Shown in pieces: positions 23,355-35,060 of a stretch of DNA of 64,000 bases. The notes beneath the pieces were generated by a model that did not search any database, had not been told where the DNA came from, and worked only from the letters and a program-made list of their open reading frames with translations. A program made the position numbers and the translations under genes. Each line of letters begins with the position of its first letter. Positions within the stretch are counted from its first letter, which is position 1. Source of the stretch: Gnetum montanum. Its lineage: Eukaryota; Streptophyta; Gnetopsida; Gnetales; Gnetaceae. The stretch is taken from assembly GCA_015680685.1 (NCBI GenBank), contig MNCI01015903.1, positions 89,944 to 153,943 of the forward strand, in the 5' to 3' direction.

Positions 23355-23465
23355 CATATCAAAGTTCATCGCAGTCATACTATTCAAATGTGAAAGTTTC
23401 AAATTTTTTTTATTTATCAATCTAAATAGATATGATCAACATGGATCAATACCAATATATAATTG
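23355..23465 (+). repeat. Diverged direct repeat, left flank of the CpG-retaining island
   Basis: The run CAAAGTTCATCGCAGTCAT, then TTCAAATGTGAAAGTTTC and a GATCAACATGGATCAAT-like part correspond to 26,228-26,345 (TTAAGTTCATTGTAGTCAT, TTCAAACATGAAACTCTTC, ATCTAACTGACATGGATTGAT). The 2.75 kb between them has a different base character. Confidence 0.55.
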
Positions 23466-24308
23466 TTGGCACATTTAGCCATTTCATGGAGCAGCAAAGG
23501 TGATAAAATATGAGTAAGCCATAGAAGATATTCAAAGCAAAAATATATATAATGGTTGTGCCTTATTGATATCAATGCTTGAAGTTTCATGTAGAAAATT
23601 TTTAAATAAAGATAGAGTATTTCAAATGATAAGAAAAATTCATCATGCTTCTTTGGAAAACGAAGGGTGAAAAGAGTTAAAAAGCTAAAAGATCCGGATC
23701 CCGTTTATGGATGCATTAAGGAAAAATATCAAAGTCCATATGGTAAAGTTTGAATAATGTTTTTACGGCAAGGAAAAAAACAAAAACACAGTTCCAGCCA
23801 CTGTACGCGAAGGGAGGAAAACGGACGAAATTGTTGCAAAGGAATAAAAATAGTCCAGAAAAATGCCTTATTTTTTACAGGAATCGCGTTGCAGGAGAAT
23901 GCAAGGGTTTTTGCCCTGTAATGGCTTTCATTTTTGCAACAAATCAACTATTCTTTTGGCCCCAAATCAGCGGCATCTCTGCTGGTCGCGTTGTGCCAAA
24001 ATTTCTTTTGCAGGGACATGAATTCAAAGGAGAAGAAGAACCCACGTGGGCGCTGCCACTTCCAATTCTGAATTCGAATTTTACACAGTCAATTCGCCCA
24101 CCTCCAACAATGCCAATGTGTTTCGAGACGCGTGAACTTTGTGAAGATTTTTTTTGGCCGTTGCAGGGCCGTTCTTAACCTACCTTACTAGATGCTGTAT
24201 TTTCTAATGCTCAGATCTACGATACATTTGCCCTTAACCCTGAAATCAATGGTAGAAAACAAAAAATAATTTGTAGGAACACGAAAACACAGGAAGCCCT
24301 AAGCGAAT

Positions 24309-24548
24309 TTGGGGCAAAATAAAACAGTTCCAGGCAACCGAAACCCTATGTCCAGGGCCGTACGTCCAATACACCACTTCTGTTTCCAGATCTTTCTCCT
24401 CCAGCAACTGAACCTAGCAATGATGCTGGATGCAACGGCAGAGCCTTCTCCCGCTGTGGTGGTTGCTAATGATTCTTGGCAGGGGCGGGATATTTCAGAT
24501 ATGTTCGATGGCAATTCCAAGCCTGGCACCTTCACATTTGGGCATTGA
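24309..24548 (+). CDS. Candidate short reading frame or first exon, unknown product
   Basis: A 79-codon frame lies in the CpG-retaining island. Its second half from a later Met (MLDATAEPSPAVVVAND, then SWQGRDISDMFDGNSKPG) has a protein-like composition, with few rare residues and no stops, whereas the first half looks random. It ends TTTGGGCATTGA. No family is recognised and the opposite strand is also open here (24,556-24,299), which weakens the case. If real, it could be an N-terminal exon; I see no convincing splice donor. Confidence 0.15.
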   Translation: MGQNKTVPGNRNPMSRAVRPIHHFCFQIFLLQQLNLAMMLDATAEPSPAVVVANDSWQGRDISDMFDGNSKPGTFTFGH

Positions 24549-24898
24549 AGTTTCAAATTTGATTTTTTTTGCCATTTTCACTCGGGTGCAAGTGCATATA
24601 AAATATTTAAGAATAAGATACCAGCAACATTTATGCCAAGGTAGATATTATATTATCACCTTGTTTATAAAAGCACTCAGAACTCCATAAGCATTCTTCA
24701 AATTTTAGAACAAGTAAAAAGGAAAGATTATTAAGCTATATTTGTGAAGAATTATTGGAAATTATTGGAATTATTTTCAAAGGAATTATTTATGTATCTC
24801 CTAACTTCCTAAGTTAAATACTCCCTAACTTGTTGGGCAAGTCACTTGGGAGAGAAGTTAGGTAAGATATTTTTGCATATGTAACTACCTTTGAAACC

Positions 24899-24910
24899 TA
24901 TAAAAAGGCT
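24899..24910 (+). promoter_or_regulatory. TATA box candidate
   Basis: CTATAAAAAGGC fits the plant TATA consensus well. It is followed about 30-40 bp downstream by a purine-rich stretch that would be the transcript start. It lies in the middle of the CpG-retaining island, as expected for an LTR or gene promoter. Confidence 0.45.
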
Positions 24911-26112
24911 TCAAGGGAGGAAAAAGAAAGGAGGAATTTTGGGGGAAAAAAAGAAGAAGGAAGAATCTCAATTTTTTAGGACTTTTGGGAGGTCTCATAC
25001 ATCACACTTTTGAGAAGACATTGGGATCACACTTGGGCTCTTACTCGGAGACATACTTGAGGTCTTGAGAAGAGCTTTGTAAAGGAATTGGGAACGGTTG
25101 CTTGCACGATGGCTTGCTAGAGTAAAGATTTCAGCCTCTTTGTCATGGTCCTGTGAGTTATGCATTTCATTTTTTGTTTTGTTTAAATTGTTTAGCTAGT
25201 GGTTTAGATAGTATCATCCTTGGCAAGTAATTTTGGGATTTTTAGATTGCTCTTATTGTTCTTGTTGCCCGATAGAAATTTCTATTAAAATTTTGCCATA
25301 GAAGCGCTTGTGTTTAAAAGCCTTAAGAGCATTTTAGTAGTAAATTTCATTATTGTGCAACGTGTGGGAACTGCTATTGGGATTGTTGTAAGAGAGCCTC
25401 TGTTTGTAGTCACGCCGTTGAACAATTCAGTAGTCGAGAGGGTTCAGAAAATCTTTGGTATTTTGATGGGACCAGAATAGCTTCTTTTTATCTTTAAAGT
25501 GAATTCTCGTGGTATTTCAATCAGAAATTGTCAAGTCTTTTAAAGGTTCTGTTTGAATGCAATCGTTGACATCTATTATCTAGTCAAAATGGAGTCTCGT
25601 ACGTGGTAGTTTACGCAGCAATTTTTGGTAGCATAATAGGATTGTCTTGAAGATATTGCTTGTTTGAGCCTTGGAAGTTTGAACAATTCGTAGATATTGA
25701 ATTTGGGATAGCTTTATTGCGAAGTGTTTACTCGTGTCATTTTACCTTGTTTAAATATTTGAGGTCTACACAAATCTGCTTTCTTTTCTTTTCTGCTTAT
25801 TTCCATTGAATCTTGCTCTATTTCTAGTTTTCTTGTGGAACTATCTCTTTCTCTGGGGAAAATTAGGAGTAGATTGTGGAGTTGTGCTCAAATGTTTTTG
25901 CAAAATTTTATTTGTTACAAGTAGGTATTATCAGGACCGCGTAGACTAGGCAGTTGAACAAAATAGGAAATTTTCAACAACTCACAGTACTTGGCAAAGT
26001 TGGCTGAATCTCTTTAAAGTAAGTCATTTGTAGTTTACACGTAACGCAATCGTTACATTTCTCACCACCGCATGCCGCAACAGCACAAACACATACTCAC
26101 ATTAACTACTGA

Positions 26113-26166
26113 GTTTATTTGGAGGTATCTGGGCCTTGGTGTTACCAGAGACCAGCAGACACCTAA
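26113..26166 (+). repeat. Leader-type repeat, copy 1
   Basis: The run TATTTGGAGGTATCTGGGCC, then TTGGTG and AGAGACCAGCAGACACCTAAA corresponds to 31,853-31,905 (TATTTGAAGGTATTTGTGCC, TTGGTAG, AAAGACCAACAACCACCTAAA). Most differences are G-to-A or C-to-T, so the 31.85-kb copy looks like the more decayed one. Confidence 0.6.
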
Positions 26167-26227
26167 ATCCTGTTCGAGGACACTCGTTGGCAGTCGCGTC
26201 CCAAACGGTCGCCAACAATAATGACAT

Positions 26228-26345
26228 ATTTAAGTTCATTGTAGTCATTTTTTTCAAACATGAAACTCTTCGAAAAAATTTGTTAGTACCGATCTACATC
26301 AATCTAACTGACATGGATTGATATCATTGTATAATAAAATATTGA
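26228..26345 (+). repeat. Diverged direct repeat, right flank of the CpG-retaining island
   Basis: This is the partner of 23,355-23,465, in the same orientation. It merges rightwards into a region with repeated ATTGATATC / GATATTGAT motifs (to about 26,610). Confidence 0.55.
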
Positions 26346-28199
26346 TTTTAATTAATGATATTGATATATTTATTTATAACCTAAACATAAATTCTACCTT
26401 TATTGATTAGAATCATGTAAATTGATGTTCTTCAATCATGTTTATTATAAGACATCAATAATGTGATGTCTATTGATATTGTTATACGTTAAGGATTTTG
26501 TTTCCTTAGTGCATCTATGAATATTGATTCCATGATGTCCCTTGATAAAATAATCTTATTAATTGCTTGTCATCACATCCTTTGATATTAATCAATATGA
26601 TTAAAATAAAAGAAAATAAATTTATTAACCAGTTTATTAATAAAATTTACTTCCTTATTTTTACTTCTTGTCATTATATCTTATTATTAAGGCAAGAATT
26701 CACATATATCTCAATTAGAAAGGCTCTTCCTAGGATTATTTAGGCTAAAAATTCTCCTCATAAAGTCTACTTTGTTTGTTGGAAGAATTACTTAGTATCT
26801 CAAGGTTTTTGCCTTTCCTATGTTTTAAGGATTTGAGATGCATTTTTCTCAATAAACTCATTCAGTAACTTGCTCTTGGATAAAATTTCAAGTTGGTTAT
26901 ATCCTACTATCCTATCCAAGTTTCTTACCCAACATCCCCCTAATTAATCTAGGTTATGTCCCTAGTCTAGGTTATTTAGTTGAATTATTAGTATTAGGGA
27001 TTATACTCAAGACAAGCTAAGAGAATAGACCAAAAGAAAAAATGTCATGAATTTTATATCTTCTTCCCTAAACATGAGATACCGATAAACTTTGATCTTC
27101 CAATCATTAGTATCGATAATGCTTTGCCATAGTAGGAATCTCAACCACTAACTCCTATGAAAGGCACATTGAGAAACAATTGAAGGATCAAAGAGTTTAA
27201 ATTACCAGTGAACATAATAGGTGGTAGCCTAAAATGAAAGTGAGGAAATATAGCTAAATATGGAGAAGTAAAATAGGAATGAAAAATACTTAAAATAATA
27301 TAGAAAAGAAAAATTTAACAAACAATAGTCTATAAGGTATAAAGTAGCACAAGCTAAGGGATTAAATAAGCTAAGGTAAATGGATAAAAATGATGGTAAC
27401 TATTAAAATACATACATAGGTAAGTCAACCCACCTTGTATAGTGTTATATCCTAGTGCAAAGGTGGTGGGATATGAAATTAGATTTAGTGTTTGCTACTT
27501 CACCCATATGTACTCTACTCATAGAAGGGAGTTCATGTGGGATGCTTCGAATTGTGAGCTTCTAAGCATCACCTCAACTATAAGGTTCTTGTGAGAGTGT
27601 GGCTTTGCTCATGATTCAAGGTTCTTATGAGACCATTTTTGTTTTCATAAATGACTAATTCAACTTGCTTCAAGCATAAGGTTCTTGTGGGAGCAAAATT
27701 TATTTTATTTTATTTTTCATTTGAGTGGGCTACTCACACGGGTGCTAATCAAGTTTTACATGCTTTGGTCATTGTAGATTCTAGACACAATATAACACAT
27801 CCTGTCCACCTTATTAACTTATCCAAGTAGGTAATTAATAGAACCATACACTAATAAGAATTATCCTAAACTTAGCTATTTCATCACATGACTCATGGAC
27901 CGTACATCTAAGGAATATTATTTGAAAAAGAAAAAAATTTATTATATGTAATTTATTTGTTTATTAATCTAAGGCTCACCCTTGGATTTTGTATTTAAAC
28001 CAACCTATCTCAAGGTAGGAGGAGTTGTCCTTCTCCCTTGCATTCTAGACATGCTATTAATGAATTCTTTAAGGTTCCAATTAATAATAAAATTTCCTAT
28101 TTTCCTCTACATTTTTCAAGGTAAAAGCTATAGATTGTTAAGTTTTTTTTATTTTTACAATATTGAATAAGGTGTTTTCTTTAAGCTACTCTCCGTAGC
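26346..28199. other. Spacer with short repeats; 3' side of Athila-like copy C3
   Basis: 26,346-26,610 holds many ATTGATAT/ATCAATAT motifs. 27,575-27,695 has three imperfect copies of AAGGTTCTTGTGAGAG spaced roughly 45-55 bp. C3 integrase ends near 28,200 on the minus strand, so its 3' untranslated region and LTR should lie here, but I could not fix LTR borders. No gene is seen. Confidence 0.4.
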
Positions 28200-29671
28200 C
28201 TTAACCTCTACTTAAGGATTGTCATCACATGGTTCTTTCTTGGGGTAGTTAGGATTACTTAATTCTACTAACTCATCCTCTCCCAATTCCTCAATTTGGT
28301 GTTGATTGTAATGTTGAAGTCTCTGGTCATTTACTAGAAACATAGTAGATAGGTCTTCTATGGGTGCAATCAGGACAGTTACATTACTATGGGATTATAA
28401 CACTATGTACGGACCTTCCAACCGAGTTGTTAGTTTTCTTGGAAATTTGTGTGGTCTCATATTATATAATAAGACTTTATCACCTTTCAAGAAATGTTTC
28501 TAAAGTATGTTTTTATCATGCATATATTTCATTTTTTTAATTATTATTTGCTTATCAAGTGCATGCATGTATACTTCATCAAGTTCATCTAATTAAGACA
28601 TTCTAATGTCTTGGTTGGTTTCCTTATCAAAATCGAGTTGTTGTTCTAATATTAAGGATTAGTATTTGATTTTAATGGGCAATAAACATTGTTTTTCATA
28701 AACTAATTGATAGGGTAAATATCCTAAGTTTGGTTTATAAGAATTCCTGTAAGCCCAAAGTGCATCTTGTAAATTTTTAGACCAATCTTTCTTCTTAGCA
28801 CATATTGTTTTAGTTAAGATTTTTAAAATGATTCTATTTGCATTTTCAACTTGATCATTTGTTTGAGGATGGTAGGTAGTAATTATGTTATGTTTCATCC
28901 CACAAGAGTTATTGACTTTCTTTGTTATTTTATTGACAAATGAGTTCCTTGATTACTAATGATTGCTGTGGAGATCCAAATCATGCTAGAATGTGTTCTC
29001 TAAGAAAAGCTACAACTACTTTAACATTGTTTATTTGAGTAGCTTTAGCCTCCATCCATTTAGTGACATAATTGATATATTCTAAGATATATTAACATCC
29101 TTGGAAGGTGGGAATGGTCCTAAAAAGTCTATGCCCCATACATCAAAAGGTTCTGTTATTAAAATGGGATTAAGTGACATCTATTTTTTTATCATTGCTC
29201 CTAAACATTGACACTTGTCACATTCTTGAACATATATATGAGCATCTTTAAATATAGTAGGCCAATAAAACCCACTTTGTAATATTTTTATAGTGATTCT
29301 ATGACTATCAAAATGTCCACCTTCAAGGTTATCATGATACATGTGAAGGATTTCTTGTTCTTCTTCTTCTGCCACACATCTTTTTGCCATGTTATTATTA
29401 CATATTTGATAAAGATATGGTTCATTCCAAATATACTTGGAAATGAATCTTAAAAAAAAAAACCTTTTCTCTTTCTTACTCCATTGAGTTAATATTTTCA
29501 TTATGGATAAATTGTTTGCTATGTTTGAAAACCAAGGGTTCTCTTTGTTAAAAAGAGTTATTCATCAGGAAATGTATCATTAAACACTCCTCTTGTTCAA
29601 TTTTCCTTGGTTTTGAGTCTAGAAAGATTATCTGCCACAACATTTTCTCTACCCCTCATATCTAGAATATC
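28200..29671 (-). pseudogene. Athila-like copy C3: RNase H end and integrase
   Basis: On the minus strand at 29,665-29,590 the frame reads RGRENVVADNLSRLK, the last motif of RNase H. Then comes the integrase zinc finger with both His and both Cys kept (MYHDNLEGGHF ... CDKCQ, 29,390-29,200). The core follows: PFDVWGIDFLG keeps the first aspartate near 29,120; the second has become N (SNQGTHL); YHPQTNDQVENANR keeps the glutamate. The frame stays open through 28,898-28,659 (WAYRNSYKPNLGYLPYQLVYEK). The C-terminal part reads LEGPYIVL, then FLVNDQRLQHYNQHQIEELG. Stops and shifts are fewer than in C1. Confidence 0.8.
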
Positions 29672-29675
29672 ATGA

Positions 29676-30690
29676 TAAAAAATTATTGGAGTAGAAGGCA
29701 CCACCTCATAATCATAGCATATCATAATCCTTTTCTATATCCTTTCTTCTCCTTCAGCTCTTATCTTGATTATCCTTATTCATTTTCTCCTCCACAATCT
29801 TTAGAAAATTTTGGAACTTATTATCCAAGGAGTCCTATATTTTGTTCACCTTAGTTGATATCTCTCTGATAGATTTTTAGATCAGCAAGTTTTTTCTTTG
29901 TAGAACTTTATCTAGTGGTGCTTCATCAAAATTATAGAAACATATATCTCTTTTGTGAATGGAGGGGTCTTTGTTGTACACCTCTACACTTTCTCTCTTT
30001 TTGAGTTCTTTTTCTTCCTTGGCCACTTGATCAATAATCCTTTGGATTTGATGAACCCTCATTTCTAATAATCTCCCTTGGGCATAAACTCCAAGAGTCT
30101 CTCTAGTTTCATTTCTAAGCTCATGTATGATGTGGTGAAGTTGTTCCCTTTGAGAGAACTCATGGCCTAGGTAGTGTTGGAAAAGAAAGTAATACCTAGC
30201 TAAGGGTGCATTAAGGGATTCATGATTGCTTTGTTTTCACCCTTAGATTTGTTTGCTCAAGTTATACACCTTGAAGTACATTTGATATTTATTGTTGAAT
30301 AGTTCCAACAGCATACTCTTTCTATGAATAGATTCTCATTCCAAAGATTGGTACTAACTTTTGGCTTCTTTGATAAGTATCTTAGGAAAAACTTTGAGTT
30401 TCTACCACTCATTTTCATTGTTCTACAAGGCACAAGTATCATGAAAGAATTGAAAATGATGTTGTGGATCAACATTATACCCTCTCTCAAACTTAGGGAT
30501 ATTTTTCATATCAAGCTATTTGATTCACCTATCCCTTTCATGCCTAGTAAGAATATGAACTACCTCTGAAATGTTTATCATGCTTCTTGTAGCTAGTAGT
30601 GGCTTATCATAGTCATTATATTCATGTTGACCCCTATCATGACCATGTCTCCTATGATGTGACTTATTATGCCTTCTTTATTGATGATGC
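29676..30690 (-). pseudogene. gag: Athila-like copy C3: gag
   Basis: The minus strand from about 30,690 reads HRRHGHDRGQHEYN, SMINISEVVHILTRH, MKNIPKFERGYNVDPQHHF, CAL then NENEW, VFPKILIKEAKS and FNNKYQMYFKVYNLSKQI. Next is an open helical stretch, QIQRIIDQVAKEEKELKKRE (30,062-29,877). It parallels C4 gag from 39,160 to 38,250. At about 29,672 it runs straight into RNase H, so the gag end, protease and reverse transcriptase are deleted. Confidence 0.75.
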
Positions 30691-31212
30691 TTCTCCTATT
30701 TTTGATCAAAGAGCTCAAAATCCTATCATGATAGCTACATAACTAAGAGACAAATTATCACAATTTAATAGAGATTTTCTAGATCATACAATGATGGCAA
30801 CAATTAAAGTCAAGATTGAAATTAACCAAAAGCAAGTTTAGTTCAAGCAAGCTTATACAATGGTGAAAGAAATATTAAATGAATTAGCCAATTCATTATC
30901 AGAGTTAGGAGATAAAAAGCTAGCTAGTTAGAACCTAACAAGTTGAATTAAATATTCAAGGTTATCTACAACTATGAAAAAATATCTCAACAACTGTTGA
31001 TAGAAGGCCAAAAATTCAGAGGATGAAGATGGCCTTTGGGACCTTCTAGAAACTATCAAATAGTTCAACCTTGTATGAAGAAATTTTTAAATTAATTAAG
31101 CCATGAATAGAATTGGTTAGTGTAGCTATTGTAACTACTCAAGTTGATCTAGAAAGCATCATGTAAATTTGTAACTGAAAAAGGGTGAGGAGGAATTTAC
31201 AAAAAAGAAAAA
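30691..31212. other. Spacer with a weak plus-strand coding trace
   Basis: At about 30,735-30,930 the plus strand stays nearly open (ATIKVKIEINQKQV, then QAYTMVKEILNELANSLSEL), a lysine-rich helical stretch that I do not recognise. It is interrupted and has no neighbouring domain. Confidence 0.3.
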
Positions 31213-31248
31213 AAATAGTAGGGGGGAGGGGGGGTGTGTGTGTGTGGG

Positions 31249-31295
<47 letters not shown>

Positions 31296-31327
31296 GGATG
31301 GGGAGAGAGAGGGGGAGAGAGAAGAAG
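31213..31327 (+). repeat. Compound microsatellite (G-rich, GT, GA)
   Basis: A poly-G/GT tract is followed by an uninterrupted AG run of about 20 units (31,252-31,292) and more G/GA sequence. All of it is purine-rich on the plus strand apart from the GT part. Confidence 0.9.
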
Positions 31328-33779
31328 CTTGTAAAAGGAGATTCTACTGTAATGAAAATTTAAGGAATTTTTTCTTTCCCTTTTAGCTTATCATTCAATC
31401 TGATATCTCTTTTAATATCTTTCTAGTCCTTTAACTAGGTTTACACATTATTATATTTTAGTAAAATAACTATTTTGGAATGAGCTATTTTCTTTGCTTA
31501 CAATACTTTACTTTATTTTTATTACGTTTGTTGAATAAGATAGTTTATTTAAGTGTTACTTTTGAATAAGCATAATATGGAATAAATGTTATTTCAAATT
31601 TAAAATCTGAGCTTTTAAATGACTTAGATTTCTATAATGGCATTTTTTATGAAATTTTTTGTTTTCTATTATAATAATTATAAGGTCTAGAACTCAATGA
31701 TTGTGAAAAATATTAAGGATTATTGGCTAAAGTTGCAAATAGTTAAAAGATGAAGATAACTATTAATTATCATGAGAAAAATACTCATAATAGTTTCTAG
31801 TAAAATTAAAATGCATATAAATCAATTCATTAGCTTAACAGTCTAATTGAGGCTATTTGAAGGTATTTGTGCCTTGGTAGATCTAAAGACCAACAACCAC
31901 CTAAAATGAGTGAATATAGTATTTAAAGAGGATTTTTTTCCTACTCTAATAAATGCATTCTATGTTTTATATTTTTTAAAGTTATATTTATTTTTAATTG
32001 TAATTTATACTTTATAAGGCTCTATTTAATTTTCCTTCATCCTAATTAATACCAAAGAACCCACACTTCATAATTTACTCTAGAGACATCTAACCAAGAT
32101 ACCAAATAAATCTATGGATACCAAATCATATTTATAAAACATCCAAGAGATTACATAAGCATAATGAAATATGCCTCCTAGCTCTATATATCCAAAATAT
32201 GTAACATCATAATCATAAATATCACATATTATGTGAAGTAGTCCTATGATCCCTACATGCACAATGTCCTGACCATAATGAATATAAAAAACATCATGAC
32301 ATGATCTACTAAACAACATTGATGTCATAACTATAAATGCATAACATAACAAACATATGGATTAAGGTCATACCTCTTAAGTCTCTAGGCTTCATCCCCT
32401 CGTACCAGCCACAATCATTTACCTAACTTGTCTAGCAAGATTTGTATGCATAACCATGGTAATCATATGATCATAATCACATAGCTATAAGATATCAATA
32501 AATATGTCATAAAATATCATGTCTATATATATAGATTCCTAGGAACACATAAACGAACATAACCATGGGATCCTACAATGAGGTCCCCCCCAGAGCAGGC
32601 ATAGGCCTTTTAGGCCCTTGCATAACTTCAAACCAAAGAGTCCATGGGCTTTGGGGATGATTAATGGTTATAGAAGGTTAAGTATAAAATCCCAGAAGTA
32701 ACTAACTAACAATTCCAACACATCAAACTAGGAAATTGAACCAAAACATGAAATTGGTAGTGACATGGAACATGAAAAGCATAGGTGAATAAGAGAGAGA
32801 GTGTGGAATGGAGTTCCTGATTACGGTTACATGAAGTCCCTTGTGGATTTTATGGTTAAATAAATTGATAGGATCCATTCTCAGTCCAAACCAAAACCAA
32901 CCACATTCAATGAATTTGCATCAACATTCTAAGACTAATCCATCCCCTAAGACATAAGATTGGTCCCATAGAATAACCAGTTTTTCAAATTAGAGAAGAA
33001 TTATGAAGTGAGGAAAGACCTTAGTTAGAGGAGANCTTTGCATGGTGTGGTTCCCATTTCAAAAAGAAAAAAAAATGGGAATTCAAAGCACACCCCTTAG
33101 ACNNNNNNNNNNNNNNNNNNNNNNNNNNNNNNNNNNNNNNNNNNNNNNNNNNNNNNNNNNNNNNNNNNAATCAATGAAAACACACATGTACACACAAAAA
33201 TAGAAAATCACAAAGAACACTAAATCCCCTTAAAGCCACACCTTGTTCAAACCTTTGAACCCTTCCCAATTCTAGAAACTACCAAAGTCACAAATTTATT
33301 AAAATGTTATTAATGAAAAAGGGACTACATGTTTCCAAAAAAAGAAAAATCATAGAGTGTGTGGATGGGTAGATGTTGTGGACTCACTACCTATTACATG
33401 AAAAAGAAACCATGTCCTAATTATCTATAACAAAATTCCAAGTTAGAAACCAAACATCAACAATCAAATACCAAAAATAGTACATACCACCATCAGTACA
33501 CATTACCAATGTACTTAGCACTTATTAAAAAAAAGTTAGAAAATCATATTAAATAAAAGAAAATATAGAAGAAAATATAAACTATTCAAGAAATATCAAA
33601 TGTATAATGATGGTGTAAAATAAAAATTAGAAAATATTAATAACATAAAAAAAAAGATGTAAAACAAAGAACATGTAAAACAAAAAGTTGTAAAATGAAG
33701 AATGTGTAAAATAGAAAAGTTAAAAAAATAAGGAGCTGCTTGAATGGTTAGCATGGTTGGCCATCTCCCCCACGACTAA
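31328..33779. other. AT-rich spacer with assembly gap, no gene recognised
   Basis: 31,853-31,905 is the second copy of the leader-type repeat of 26,113. An ambiguous base is at 33,035, and a run of 66 N occupies 33,103-33,168. The 90-codon minus frame at 32,352-32,080 is tyrosine/isoleucine-rich AT-bias and has no motif. The 3' LTR of C4 would be expected left of 33,780, but I cannot see it; the gap may hide part of it. Confidence 0.45.
33103..33168. other. Assembly gap (66 N)
   Basis: A run of N. True length unknown. Confidence 1.
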
Positions 33780-35060
33780 GTTAAAAGGAGGAGATTTGAA
33801 ATATGGAATGTGGTTGTCCATTAGATGAGGTGCTTATTGTGTTAGGTGGCGTATGCTCATGGAAAGGCTTAATTTGTTGAATGTTGACCAACTATTTCTT
33901 ATTTGGGCTCTCAAGTTTATAGATCATCATGGCCCCTAAAGGAAAAGTTTCATAAATTATATAAGGTCCATCCCACAATGTCTAGAACTTACTTCGTTAA
34001 GGTACATCTGTGGGATTCTAGTAGAAAACCTTATCTCTTGGTTGGAATTTAACTTTTCTAATTTTTAGGTTATGATGCTTTTTGTTATAAGCCTTGTGCA
34101 ACTCATTACATGATAAGGCCACCAATTAATTTTCATCTAGCAAGTTGAGATTTATCAATCATTCTTTTTGGGCTAGAGTTAAGTCAAGGTCAAGGTCACA
34201 TGCCATTGAAAGTGTATGGAGTTTAGATTGAATAGGAAGTATTAGTAGTTTTTTGTACACAAGCTCATAGCGAGAGTAGCCTATAGGAAGTTTCTAAGTT
34301 GAGTGGTAAGCCCAAAGGGCATCATTGAGTTTTGTGCTTTAGTACTTTCTATACTTGCTAACAGTTTTTGTTAATATTCTTGTGATTTCCCTATTGGTAA
34401 CCTCAGCTTGACCATTAGCTTGGATATGGTAAGGTGTTATGAGTTTGTGTTCAACCCCTATGCATTGCATGAGCTTTCAAAAAGTACTGCTTGTAAAATG
34501 AGCTCCATTGTTAGAAATTAATGCACATGGCATGCCAAACATGTTTACAACATTCTATTGTACAAACCAAGCAGTAGTAGAGGATGTATAGTCGATGACA
34601 GCTATTGCTTTTACCCATTTCATACAATAGTCAATAGCAACTATGATTTATGCCTTTTTAGTTGACATGGGCATGATGGAACCAATGAAATTAATGCCCC
34701 AAATGTCAAATGGTTCTAAAGGTTGAATCCATTGTTGAGGTCCCGCCATTTGAGTAGTCATTCCATCATCTCATTGGCATTGTTCACAAGAGTGGATGAA
34801 ATGGTGAGCATCCTTGAAGAGTGTTGGCTAGTAGTACCCTGCCATTAGGATTTTAATGGCTGTGTGTCTCCCAACATAGTGTCCTTCACAAGAACCCTCA
34901 TGAGCATCTTGGAGAACATGTCATTGATTAGCATCAGGGACACACCAATGAACTAGGCCATCAATGCACACCTTGTCAAGGTATCCGTTGATCTCCATGA
35001 AGTGCTTTACCTAGTGAAGAAACTATTGTTTCCTTTGGTGGTCCAACCCTTATGGCATCT
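33780..35060 (-). pseudogene. Athila-like copy C4: integrase
   Basis: On the minus strand the zinc finger is complete (LQDAHEGSCEGHYVG ... FIHSCEQCQ, about 34,900-34,760). The core reads PFDIWGINFIG, then KWVKAIAVID, MFGMPCALISNNGAHFTSS and YHIQANG-AEVTNRE. The first two catalytic aspartates are both asparagine (WGIN, SNNG), while the glutamate is kept. The C-terminal part (LWDGPYIIYETFPLGAMMI, then QIKPFHEHTP) extends to about 33,780. A working integrase would join element DNA to the chromosome. In-frame stops are present throughout. Confidence 0.8.

Larger units (their letters stand above)
23470..26225. other. CpG-retaining island, possibly a younger LTR/leader or gene 5' end
   Basis: Unlike the flanks, this stretch is rich in CG dinucleotides (for example GTACGCGAAGG, ACGGACGAAATTG, TTTCGAGACGCGTG, CCACGTGGGCGCTGCC) and less AT-biased. 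It has a TATA box near 24,904 with U3/R-like sequence around it. From 25,000 to 26,200 comes a T-rich leader-like region without long frames. A 54-bp block at 26,113-26,166 recurs at 31,853-31,905, so at least part is a repeated element. The simplest reading is a younger or less methylated LTR plus leader. A promoter and first exon of a host gene remains possible. Confidence 0.4.

Noticed and set aside
24299-24556. 85-codon minus-strand frame in the CpG-retaining island
   Set aside because: It overlaps an equally open plus-strand frame, has no motif, and its composition looks like a shadow.
26133-26150. Possible Met-type primer site (TTGGTGTTACCAGAGACC)
   Set aside because: It needs an insertion to match TGGTATCAGAGC, and the related copy at 31,875 is even less like it; more likely part of a leader repeat.
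32080-32352. 90-codon minus-strand frame
   Set aside because: Dominated by Ile, Tyr and His from AT-rich repeats; no motif and no neighbouring domain.
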